A DNA stretch of 12,680 nucleotides from Bacteroidota bacterium (GTDB lineage: Bacteria; Bacteroidota; Bacteroidia; Chitinophagales; Chitinophagaceae), in contig JAEZLJ010000180.1 in the NCBI GenBank assembly GCA_023415275.1, positions 1-12,680 on the forward strand. The letters are read 5' to 3'. The notes under the pieces were generated by a model. It had not been told where the DNA came from. It ran no database searches and saw nothing but the letters and a program-made list of their open reading frames with translations. Shown here in pieces: positions 1 to 6,601 of the stretch; the stretch's first letter is position 1; each line of letters begins with the position of its first letter. A program made the translations under genes and the position numbers.

Positions 1-62
1 GACAGGGAGTACCCCATCTCCTCAAAAATCCTATGGAATCTAATTAATCTTAGATCTCTTCC

Positions 63-97
63 TTCGACATTCGATATTCCTTGTTCGATATTCTGCG
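63..97. repeat. Heptamer-period tract (TTCGATA family)
   Basis: Read on the plus strand this is a run of 7-base units: TTCGACA, TTCGATA, TTCCTTG, TTCGATA, TTCTGCG. The 10-mer TTCGATATTC occurs exactly twice, 14 bases apart. The minus-strand reading (GAATATCGAACAAGG...) resembles dispersed intergenic repeats that I recall from other Bacteroidota genomes; that recollection is unverified. Function unknown. Confidence 0.65.
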
Positions 98-247
98 GTT
101 CATTCCAGTCTCCTTCCCACCAAAGCCCATCCTTCTTCCTATCTACGCTATACTTAGTGCGTGATCACCACGCAGTATCTATACCGCAGATAGGAGGTAA
201 GTAGGGCGTTGCTATACAGTTGGTTGCCTGGAGATGGTTAACAGAAT
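90..247. repeat. Long imperfect inverted repeat, axis at base 166
   Basis: Bases i and 332-i pair without any gap over 121-211. The paired blocks are CAA/TTG (121-123 with 209-211), GCCC/GGGC (125-128 with 204-207), an 8-bp block (137-144 with 188-195), CG/CG, TATA/TATA (149-152 with 180-183), TA/TA and TGCGTG/CACGCA (158-163 with 169-174). About 33 of 45 positions pair. With a 4-base offset the arms continue as CATTCCAG/CTGGA-g-ATG (101-108 with 228-236) and ATTCTG/CAGAAT (90-95 with 242-247). The region 109-120/212-227 stays mostly open. It could be a structured RNA or a palindromic mobile repeat. No U-tract follows it on either strand, so it is not a plain terminator. Confidence 0.7.
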
Positions 248-392
248 GATACCAGGTAGCAGCAAATTTTACTGGATATCAACCTGGAAACCCAGAAGTC
301 GTTCAGCTGGAAGGCTTTAAAAGATTTATCCTTTTATGCTACCGATATGGTTATCCTAAGGGAGTCCGTTAAGGACAAACATGCTCATTCCC

Positions 393-424
393 TGTCAACA
401 AGTCAACCCTTGTACTTGTCAACC
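393..424. repeat. Octamer-period tract (GTCAAC units)
   Basis: Four 8-base units run in register: TGTCAACA, AGTCAACC, CTTGTACT, TGTCAACC. GTCAAC recurs at 394, 402 and 418. The third unit is diverged. It lies 16 bases before the second heptamer tract. Confidence 0.55.
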
Positions 425-440
425 TCTTTTACACAAGACA

Positions 441-492
441 TTTTTCATTTTCCATTCCTCCCAATTTTTACTTTTTCCTTTTGACTTTTGCC
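441..492. repeat. Heptamer-period tract (TTTTNNC family)
   Basis: The 7-base units are TTTTTCA, TTTTCCA, TTCCTCC, a 3-base break (462-464), then TTTTTAC, TTTTTCC, TTTTGAC and TTTTGCC in perfect register. On the minus strand the core unit reads GTCAAAA or GGCAAAA. The tract ends 64 bases before the pdxA start codon, so it lies in or near the pdxA leader. Confidence 0.6.
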
Positions 493-555
493 TTGCTCTC
501 TTCCCTTCCAGCACTTAGTTTCTTACTATTTTCATTTATTTGCTGAAATTTGGAT

Positions 556-1644
556 ATGAATAAACCTGTTATAGGCATTTCCTGCGGCGATATCAATGGT
601 ATTGGGACGGAATTGATCATTAAAACTTTTTCTGATCACCGGATACTGGAACATTGTACGCCTGTGATATTTGGATCGAATAAGCTGATCAACTTTTATA
701 AAAGGTCTGTACCTGAAGCTCATTTCAACTACCAGAGCATTAAGGATTTCAGCAAGGTCAATCCTAAACAGATCAATATTTTCAATTGCTGGGAGGAAGA
801 ATTGGCCATCAGCCCGGGACAATTGAATGAGATGGGCGGGAAATATGCTGTAAAGTCGCTGTTAGCAGCAGCTGACGCATTGCACCAGGGACATATACAA
901 GGATTGGTGACCGCTCCTATTCATAAGAATAATGTTCAATCTGATGAATTCAGGTTTACCGGGCATACTCCTTTCCTGCAGGCAGTGGCCGGCGCCAAAG
1001 ATGTATTGATGCTGCTGTATGCGACTGATATACGGGTGGCACTGGTCACAGAGCATATCCCAGTGAAAGAAATTGCCAACCACATTACAAAACAGGCTAT
1101 TTTATCGAAGCTCAACCTGCTACATACCAGCCTGAAAAAGGACTTTGGAATTGATAAGCCCAAAATAGCAGTGCTTGGATTAAACCCGCATGCCGGGGAT
1201 GAAGGACTGATAGGCAATGAAGAAGAGCAAATTATTAAGCCTGCTATAAAAGAAGCAAAGAATGACAAGCTGGTATTTGGCCCATATAGTGCCGATGCAT
1301 TTTTTGCCCGCAGAAGCTACCTGCAGTTTGATGCCGTGCTGGCCATGTATCACGACCAGGGCCTGATTCCCTTCAAGACCATTGCTGTAGGTGAAGGCGT
1401 GAACTTTACGGCCGGCTTGCCCTTTGTGCGTACATCGCCCGATCATGGAACAGCCTTTGACATTGCAGGTAAAAATAAGGCCGATGCCGGCTCCTTTACC
1501 AACGCGGTATTTGAATGCCTGGATATCATCAACCGGCGCAATGAGTATGAAGAGCGCAACCGGAACCCCCTTCGAAAGATAACTGCTGAAGTACTGAAGA
1601 ATGTAGAGGATGAAAGGATAGATGATACTATCGATAAGCGATAG
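556..1644 (+). CDS. pdxA: 4-hydroxythreonine-4-phosphate dehydrogenase PdxA
   Basis: An NAD-dependent cytosolic enzyme that oxidises 4-phosphohydroxy-L-threonine; its product condenses with deoxyxylulose phosphate through PdxJ in the DXP-dependent route to pyridoxal phosphate. The 362 residues span the usual family length. The N-terminus has the PdxA opening GISCGDINGIG. The three expected metal-ligand histidines are present: H167 in TEHIP, H212 in NPHAGD and H266 in YHDQG. The substrate-loop motif FTGHTP is at 134-139 and the C-terminal SPDHGTAFDIAG motif is at 294-305. I chose ATG 556 because the protein then begins MNKPVIGIS, as is normal for the family; an in-frame TTG lies 6 bases upstream. 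No Shine-Dalgarno is visible. The gene stands alone, with repeats before it and a terminator after it. Confidence 0.96.
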   Translation: MNKPVIGISCGDINGIGTELIIKTFSDHRILEHCTPVIFGSNKLINFYKRSVPEAHFNYQSIKDFSKVNPKQINIFNCWEEELAISPGQLNEMGGKYAVKSLLAAADALHQGHIQGLVTAPIHKNNVQSDEFRFTGHTPFLQAVAGAKDVLMLLYATDIRVALVTEHIPVKEIANHITKQAILSKLNLLHTSLKKDFGIDKPKIAVLGLNPHAGDEGLIGNEEEQIIKPAIKEAKNDKLVFGPYSADAFFARRSYLQFDAVLAMYHDQGLIPFKTIAVGEGVNFTAGLPFVRTSPDHGTAFDIAGKNKADAGSFTNAVFECLDIINRRNEYEERNRNPLRKITAEVLKNVEDERIDDTIDKR

Positions 1645-1672
1645 TCAATAACTCAACTGAGATTATTGATAT

Positions 1673-1700
1673 AAAAGCCTTCTGACAGGGAGGCTTTTTT
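1673..1700 (+). terminator. Rho-independent terminator of pdxA
   Basis: The stem AAAAGCCT (1673-1680) pairs with AGGCTTTT (1691-1698) around a 10-base loop and runs straight into a T-tract. It lies 28 bases after the pdxA stop codon. Confidence 0.85.
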
Positions 1701-2156
1701 CATGAAATGCAATGAAAAGCCTACCTATTTTTAAAATTTTTTTACCTACATGCAGGCTAGCAAAAACCCTTAGTTTTCAATGCGTAATGGTAAAATTATT
1801 GCGGGAAATACGGTAAATCTGTAGATTTTTTTAGTAGAAACACTTGCAATAGTGAAAAACACCTATTATGTTTGTTCTACCAATCCTTTGAAAAGCACAA
1901 CAACAATAATCTGTACCTGGTCCTTTCACTTTAATGCTACACATCTGTAAGTATTATTTCCTCCACGTACAATTATTGATAAAAGCCCAAGACCAAAACT
2001 TTATCCTTCGAAATCCGCTTTTAAGTCCACCTATCTTTTTGAAGCCTGATTCCAATCCTTTGCATTTACCATACTAATTGCCAAATCTCCTGAGAACAAC
2101 CTTCCCAATTTCCTTAGAGAATTCATAATCTATAATCAAACTTAAAACGTACCGTC
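1701..2156. other. Gene-free interval with promoter and long leader
   Basis: Apart from the promoter at 1844-1874 and the inverted repeat AAATCT-gt-AGATTT (1815-1828) just upstream of it, I see no gene. The 11-mer CCAATCCTTTG occurs twice (1880-1890 and 2052-2062). The sequence is AT-rich, with no RNA family I recognise. Confidence 0.6.
1844..1874 (+). promoter_or_regulatory. Bacteroidota-type promoter for the exported-protein genes
   Basis: TTGC at 1844-1847 is followed after 19 bases by TATGTTTG at 1867-1874. This matches the -33 TTTG / -7 TAnnTTTG consensus of the Bacteroidota primary sigma factor, with one weak position at -33. Transcription would begin near 1880 and leave a leader of roughly 275 bases before the ATG at 2157. 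Confidence 0.6.
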
Positions 2157-3254
2157 ATGAGAAGGATCTCTACCTTATTTGCATCATTATGCCTTATTCT
2201 TACTAACCTTTCCGCCCAAACAGGACCTACAGGAACAATTAGCACTGTTGACCCAAATCCAACACCCGCATGGGGAGCACCGTTAGTAGTGAATGATATT
2301 CCAAATGGCTTTTCAAGTACTAACACGACAACTATCAATGCATTTCCAAAAAACAAGACTACTGAATTAACTTCTCCTGAATATTATTATAATGGTTCTC
2401 AAACAGCCATTTACTTTCAATATCTTTTATCAAATGCTGCGAGCCAACCTACAACTGCTACTCCAATCATAAGCATTGTATACGGTTCACCGCAACAAAT
2501 ACTTTCATACTCAGCATCACCTTTTACATTCACCAGTGGCGGAGGAAATTACTACTTTACTTTTGTACCAGGATCTACCTTTCCTGCAAATACTAATTTT
2601 AAAATCAGGTTATCTCTTTCTGTAGGAAATGATAAAACTATTACCGCCTTATCATTGACAACCAATGCAAGATTGGCTGCGAGCAATGCACCATTACCAT
2701 TACCTGTGAAACTGGTGAGTTTCAATGGATCTGTAAACAAAAGCAAAACACAGTTGCAGTGGATGGTAGCTGAGAATGAAACCGCCAGGAATTTTGAAGT
2801 ACAAAGAAGCACCAATGGTATCGATTTCGTTACCGCCGGAACTGTAAGCGCCAGCACAAAATCTGGTGATGCTCAATACAGCTTTACAGAAAACATTTCT
2901 GCCGAAAAAGTAATGTACCGCTTGAAGATGTATGATAACAATTACAAAGCAGAATACTCAAAGATCCTTGTATTCAACAGCTCATTGTCAACACAGAAAA
3001 GCCTGCAGGTGATCACCAACCCTGTAAGAGAGAAAATGATCATCAGCTTTAACAATGACGCAAACGAAGCAGCCCAGGTAACGATCTACGATCATACTGG
3101 CCGCACTATTCAAAAGCAAACCCTGAATGCTTCTGCCGGTGTAAACACAGCTACAGTAGCATTGAACGGAAACTATACCAATGGAATGTATATTGTGGAA
3201 TTAGCAACCAAAACAACAAGGCTTTCTCAAAAGATCATGTACAGCAATCAATAA
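2157..3254 (+). CDS. Exported protein with type IX secretion sorting domain
   Basis: The 365-residue protein has a Sec signal peptide at about 1-20 (MRRI, a hydrophobic core, then LSA before Gln21). Residues 21-180 are Thr/Ser/Asn-rich and probably beta-strand; I do not recognise a fold or enzyme there. Residues 183-275 form the module common in Bacteroidota exported proteins that starts LPVKLVSFNG, then LQW, FEVQRSTNG and YRLKMYD. Residues 283-365 fit a type A Por sorting domain: NPV near the start, VTIYDHTGR at 308-316, and NGMYIVELA at 342-350. The protein should be exported across the outer membrane by T9SS and be surface-bound or released. Its C-terminal half is paralogous to that of the next gene. 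No Shine-Dalgarno is visible. The substrate or partner is unknown. Confidence 0.85.
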   Translation: MRRISTLFASLCLILTNLSAQTGPTGTISTVDPNPTPAWGAPLVVNDIPNGFSSTNTTTINAFPKNKTTELTSPEYYYNGSQTAIYFQYLLSNAASQPTTATPIISIVYGSPQQILSYSASPFTFTSGGGNYYFTFVPGSTFPANTNFKIRLSLSVGNDKTITALSLTTNARLAASNAPLPLPVKLVSFNGSVNKSKTQLQWMVAENETARNFEVQRSTNGIDFVTAGTVSASTKSGDAQYSFTENISAEKVMYRLKMYDNNYKAEYSKILVFNSSLSTQKSLQVITNPVREKMIISFNNDANEAAQVTIYDHTGRTIQKQTLNASAGVNTATVALNGNYTNGMYIVELATKTTRLSQKIMYSNQ

Positions 3255-3266
3255 GCACAGCAGTCA

Positions 3267-3291
3267 AAACAGCCCTGCTACAGGGCTGTTT
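3267..3291 (+). terminator. Hairpin terminator after first exported-protein gene
   Basis: AAACAGCCCTG (3267-3277) pairs perfectly with CAGGGCTGTTT (3281-3291) across a 3-base loop, 12 bases after the stop codon. The stem is strong, but the T-tract that follows is short and broken (TTTGATCTTT), so some read-through into the next gene is possible. Confidence 0.7.
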
Positions 3292-3380
3292 GATCTTTAC
3301 CACTTGCTTAAATGACCTTCGCCCACCATCCAATATTTCTTAGGATATGAATTTGAATCTTTCAATTCAAAACTGAAGAA

Positions 3381-5030
3381 ATGAAACGAATCTTTACCCT
3401 TTTGATCACTGCCTTTGCAGGCCTGCATGTGCAAGCCCAGGCTATCCTGAACGAGGTGTATGCCATACCGGGAAGCGCCAGGCAGGAGTTCTTTGAATTT
3501 TATAACAATAGCCCTACATCCACTTCCATGGATAACTATACTATGGTTACTTATTTTGAAGCAGGAGGACAAAAAGGCTTTTATGTTTTGGACATCCCTG
3601 CACTAAGTGTAGCTCCCAAAGGATTCTTTGTAGGTTCTTCCAAGGTTCCATTCAATTACCAGGGAGTTTCAAACAGTCCTAATTCCCAGTTCAGTTGGAA
3701 TGACATAACCTTTCTTTCCGATAATAATGGCTATTTGAAAAAATGGATACTTGGTACCAGTGTCAGTGCAGCTATTGACGGAAACGCCAGCTATGACCTT
3801 GACCCTATTCCTTCTAATTTTAATGACTTTTTTAATAAGATAGGAGGTCAGGGTGCAACCTATAATGTATTTGTTTATAAAAACGGTATGCTGCAAAACA
3901 CATTCCTGGGCGGAACCGGGGGTGCTACCTTCTTACCTTCGTATATCATAGGATTACCCAGTTTGTTTGTAGATATGACAGGCACATCACCGGACTTTAC
4001 CATCAATTTTTCAGGCTACGCCAATGTGAATCCTGAATATGTGATACAGGATGTGGGATCAGATAACGGATATATCAGGTTGAAAGATGGCTATTGCGGC
4101 ACATGGACAAAATCAAGTGCACAAGTAAACCACTCGCCAGGTGTGAGCAATGGCGGAGCCAGTTTAGTAGTCATACCCGATATTAGTATTGCTGCTGCCA
4201 TCGTTCATGGAACAGCTTTGGGTGGATCTACCATTAACTACGATGCAGTAGCAGGACCATTGGTTGACTTTCCTGTAACGCTTAACCTATATGTAGATAA
4301 TGGTTCCGTGCCAGGCGACCTGGATGCCGGAGATACTTATTTAATAAGCAAGACGGAGAACACAGTTGCTGATGGGCCTTTTTCTACTTTATTTTTTCCT
4401 TATGATGCCAATGTACTGGTGCAGGTAATGACCAGCGCAGGATGTATTGATAACATAAGATTGATACCCAATGTGAATGTTTTACCTGTTAAACTAATTT
4501 CTTTCAGCGGTACAAAAGACCAGGATAAAAGCAGGCTTCAATGGACAGTGAGTGAGAATGAATCGGCCCTGCAATTGCAGGTAGAAAAAAGCAATGACGG
4601 CATTAATTTCAGGAGTGTGAGCCTGGTAGCCGTGTCAGATAAGCAAGGAAGGGCCAGCTATCAATATATAGAAACATTGAACAATGCCCCAACTTATTAC
4701 AGGATAAAGATCACCGACAAGTCAGCCCATAGCTTTTACTCTGATGTGGTATTCGTTGAAGGCGGCCTGGCCGGGAAAACAGGAGTACAGTTGGCACAGA
4801 ACCCGGTCGATACTTACCTAAGCTTCAATTACTATTCCGCAACTGGCGGAAAAGTCAAGATCAATATTTATAATGTGGCGGGCAACAGGATGATGAGTGA
4901 GGAAAAAACCTTTGTCAAAGGCACCAATACCCTAACCTTTTCTTTGGATGGTAAGCTATACACAGGTACTTACATACTTGAGATCGGAGACCAGCAAAGT
5001 ACACAACATGTTAAGTTCCTAAAAAGATAG
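3381..5030 (+). CDS. Exported lamin-tail-like protein with type IX sorting domain
   Basis: The 549-residue protein has a signal peptide at about 1-18 (MKRIFTLLITAFAG, then VQA|QA). Residues 21-260 begin ILNEVYAIPGSARQEFFEFYN, the start typical of bacterial lamin-tail domains, and close with a CGTWTKSSAQVNHSPG segment (239-254) like the end of that domain. The long middle makes this a diverged or expanded version. Residues 266-366 look like an Ig/CARDB-type beta domain. Residues 368-459 are the LPVKLISFSG module shared with the upstream gene, and about 468-549 form the type IX sorting domain (NPVDTY, INIYNVAGNRM, TGTYILEI). It is probably a surface or secreted protein of unknown ligand. I chose ATG 3381 because it gives a clean signal peptide. 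A 7-bp hairpin (3352-3358 with 3365-3371) lies just upstream. Confidence 0.82.
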   Translation: MKRIFTLLITAFAGLHVQAQAILNEVYAIPGSARQEFFEFYNNSPTSTSMDNYTMVTYFEAGGQKGFYVLDIPALSVAPKGFFVGSSKVPFNYQGVSNSPNSQFSWNDITFLSDNNGYLKKWILGTSVSAAIDGNASYDLDPIPSNFNDFFNKIGGQGATYNVFVYKNGMLQNTFLGGTGGATFLPSYIIGLPSLFVDMTGTSPDFTINFSGYANVNPEYVIQDVGSDNGYIRLKDGYCGTWTKSSAQVNHSPGVSNGGASLVVIPDISIAAAIVHGTALGGSTINYDAVAGPLVDFPVTLNLYVDNGSVPGDLDAGDTYLISKTENTVADGPFSTLFFPYDANVLVQVMTSAGCIDNIRLIPNVNVLPVKLISFSGTKDQDKSRLQWTVSENESALQLQVEKSNDGINFRSVSLVAVSDKQGRASYQYIETLNNAPTYYRIKITDKSAHSFYSDVVFVEGGLAGKTGVQLAQNPVDTYLSFNYYSATGGKVKINIYNVAGNRMMSEEKTFVKGTNTLTFSLDGKLYTGTYILEIGDQQSTQHVKFLKR

Positions 5031-5063
5031 TTTACCTTTTTTCGGTACGGATTATAGATTCGA

Positions 5064-5096
5064 GGGCTCCTTTCCAGGAGCCTTCCTTATTTTTTT
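5064..5096 (+). terminator. Terminator between convergent gene blocks
   Basis: GGCTCCT (5065-5071) pairs with AGGAGCC (5076-5082) around a TTCC loop. A plus-strand tract with seven consecutive T (5090-5096) follows. The T-tract overlaps the last codons of the convergent minus-strand gene, whose stop codon is at 5087-5089. On the minus strand the hairpin has no U-run after it, so it fits best as a terminator of the plus-strand gene. Confidence 0.75.
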
Positions 5097-5371
5097 ATGT
5101 ATTCCTGTAAGGCCTGAACGTACACTTCAAACGCTTTGATACCTGCAGAAGTGACCTTGCATAAGGTTTGGGGATAATTGTCTTTAAATTGCTTGGTTAC
5201 ATCAATATACCCGGCATCTTTCAACTTTTGAACCTGCACACTTAAATTGCCTGCAGTGGCTCCTGTCTTTTCCTTTATATAAGTAAACTCTGCTTCCTTA
5301 ACACCAATAAGCAGGGACATAACGGCCAGGCGCAATTGAGAATGTAATATGGGGTCCAGATCTTTAAACAC
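5087..5371 (-). CDS. Winged-helix transcriptional regulator (HTH_34-like)
   Basis: A 94-residue single-domain winged-helix DNA-binding protein. The family opening LDPILHSQLRLAVMSLL (5-21) is followed by the turn-recognition helix TAGNLSVQVQKLKDAGYI (39-56). The wing and final helix contain KQFKD, LCKVTSAGIKAFEVY (70-84). The size and motifs fit the MarR/ArsR-related HTH_34 group; no metal-binding cysteine pair or ligand domain is present. The start is GTG at 5371. There is no upstream alternative, because an in-frame TAG sits two codons before it. The start lies 8 bases inside the end of the preceding membrane-protein gene, which suggests translational coupling. As last gene of the operon it probably controls the operon's own promoter (inference). 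Confidence 0.85.
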   Translation of the reverse strand: MFKDLDPILHSQLRLAVMSLLIGVKEAEFTYIKEKTGATAGNLSVQVQKLKDAGYIDVTKQFKDNYPQTLCKVTSAGIKAFEVYVQALQEYIKK

Positions 5372-5987
5372 TTTCTACTACTTTATTTCGCTGGTGCAAT
5401 TTCCTGAATTCGTTATTGGCAATATGGCCCGGAATAATATAACCAACTAATACTGCTGCTGCATGAAACAACATCACCTGCTCAAAAGATTTTGCAAATA
5501 AAGAAGCAAATCCAATGCCCCAGGTGAGATAGGCGGCAATGATGGAGGGGCGAAAGTTGAGGGCGCTACCATATATCAGGATCCAGAAAGCATAGAGGCT
5601 TACCAATAATGAAAAGCCTATAGTTGGTGAGATGTTGACATTGATGGCCACAATAATAAACATCAGGCTGATAAAAAAGCCCGTATTCAAACGTTGAAAA
5701 AGATCTTTGGTATAGGTGCGGACCTTTTCTGTTTTCCGCAGGAACAGGTAGCTGATGGATTGATAAGAAAGTGCAACAAGTGTGATGACTCCGAAGAAAT
5801 TCCAGAAAAAGAATGTTTGAAACCAGCCGAAGTGAATGTTCAACACTGTTAATACAGAGGCCAGGAATAACATCCATCCCCAAATGATCCAGCCTTTACC
5901 ATCATCCTTTTGTTCCTTCTTGGCTGTAGCGATCATTTGCTGAATGAGCAACAGGCCTTCCTGTTCTGTTATCTGTTTTTCTTCCAT
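5364..5987 (-). CDS. Six-helix inner-membrane protein, second of a paralogous pair
   Basis: The 207-residue protein has a short acidic N-terminal helix (LLLIQQMIATAKKE, 12-25), then hydrophobic segments at about 33-51, 58-82, 102-118, 122-141, 147-165 and 169-184, and a basic C-terminal tail. No enzyme or transporter motif is recognised. It is clearly related to its upstream neighbour: both share LIQ.MI near the N-terminus, WGW, L.TG..IS, F..IL.YG, F.P..I, and YIIPGH near the C-terminus (183-188 here). The start ATG is 1 base after the neighbour's stop codon, and its end overlaps the regulator gene. Context suggests it works with its paralogue, perhaps as a sensor or partner linked to the regulator (inference). 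Confidence 0.85.
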   Translation of the reverse strand: MEEKQITEQEGLLLIQQMIATAKKEQKDDGKGWIIWGWMLFLASVLTVLNIHFGWFQTFFFWNFFGVITLVALSYQSISYLFLRKTEKVRTYTKDLFQRLNTGFFISLMFIIVAINVNISPTIGFSLLVSLYAFWILIYGSALNFRPSIIAAYLTWGIGFASLFAKSFEQVMLFHAAAVLVGYIIPGHIANNEFRKLHQRNKVVESV

Positions 5988-5988
5988 T

Positions 5989-6567
5989 TTATTGATAATT
6001 AGCTGTGCGTAAAAGATGGCCGGGAATGATATAGCTGCATAAGATAGCTGCTCCTGCCAATAACAACTGGTAATCGAAGTTTACAAAGAGACTGATGATG
6101 GTAAGCAACCAGCACAATACCCCTCCAATGACCAGGGGTTTAAACTTCAATATCATACCGGAAACAAAAGTGCCCAAACCATACATCAGGATAAAAAAAG
6201 GCCAGGCATTTAGCCATCCACCTGTGGTACGGGTGATGATCATGCAAAGAATAAATATGCTTATGCCTATTCCTGTCCACAGGTAACTCATACTCTCGCC
6301 AATATAGGTCTTTAACTTATGCCTGTTGTGCCTGCGTGCTGAGTATACAAAACTGATCACAGCTGTGGGAATGGTCAATAGCCAAACAAGATAGTGGTGC
6401 TCATAACTGAGCACCACTTTTAAAATAAATTGCCCGATAATGGCTATGAATGTGACCCAACCCCAGAGCAAAAAGTAAATGCTGTTCTCACTAAGGTTTG
6501 ATTTTGTTTTACTGATCATAGCCTGTATCAGATCCAGGCTTTGCCGGGGTGAAAAATTATCTTCCAT
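5989..6567 (-). CDS. Six-helix inner-membrane protein, first of a paralogous pair
   Basis: The 192-residue protein has a soluble N-terminus (FSPRQSLDLIQAMISKTKSN, 5-24). Hydrophobic segments follow at about 29-50, 59-76, 94-112, 119-139, 144-162 and 167-181, and it ends with YIIPGHLLRT. The basic loop ARRHNRHKLK (77-86) between helices 2 and 3 suggests that this loop is cytoplasmic. It has no signal peptide and no catalytic motif I recognise. It is a paralogue of the next gene, 1 base away. It begins 34 bases after the stop of the secreted TPR-like gene, with no promoter between them. Confidence 0.83.
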   Translation of the reverse strand: MEDNFSPRQSLDLIQAMISKTKSNLSENSIYFLLWGWVTFIAIIGQFILKVVLSYEHHYLVWLLTIPTAVISFVYSARRHNRHKLKTYIGESMSYLWTGIGISIFILCMIITRTTGGWLNAWPFFILMYGLGTFVSGMILKFKPLVIGGVLCWLLTIISLFVNFDYQLLLAGAAILCSYIIPGHLLRTANYQ

Positions 6568-6601
6568 AGTTTATGAGGTTAAATGACTTTTGAAGCAATC
6601 A

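Larger units (their letters stand above)
1..555. other. Gene-free, repeat-rich region upstream of pdxA
   Basis: No open frame here has both a plausible start and a recognisable protein. The stretch contains period-7 and period-8 repeat tracts and a long imperfect inverted repeat, each listed separately. Bases 250-390 show only short AT-rich hairpins (318-323 with 331-336, and GTCC/GGAC at 364-376). No tRNA, rRNA, tmRNA or SRP RNA signature was recognised. I found no good TAnnTTTG promoter close to pdxA. Confidence 0.7.

Noticed and set aside
318..336. TAAAAG/CTTTTA hairpin as a possible terminator
   Set aside because: The 6-bp stem is AT-rich and weak, and there is no T-tract or upstream gene for it to terminate.
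259..485. Open plus-strand frame of about 70 codons (contains SFSWKALKDLSFYATDM)
   Set aside because: It has no start codon near its beginning, it matches nothing I recognise, and its second half is made from the repeat tracts. A gene remnant is possible but cannot be supported.
550..555. TTG start for pdxA two codons upstream
   Set aside because: ATG 556 gives the standard PdxA N-terminus; the TTG adds only Met-Asp with no supporting signal.
1934..2077. 47-codon plus-strand ORF in the leader before the first exported-protein gene
   Set aside because: It starts with ATG but shows no signal peptide, motif or ribosome binding site. Its composition is that of translated AT-rich intergenic DNA.
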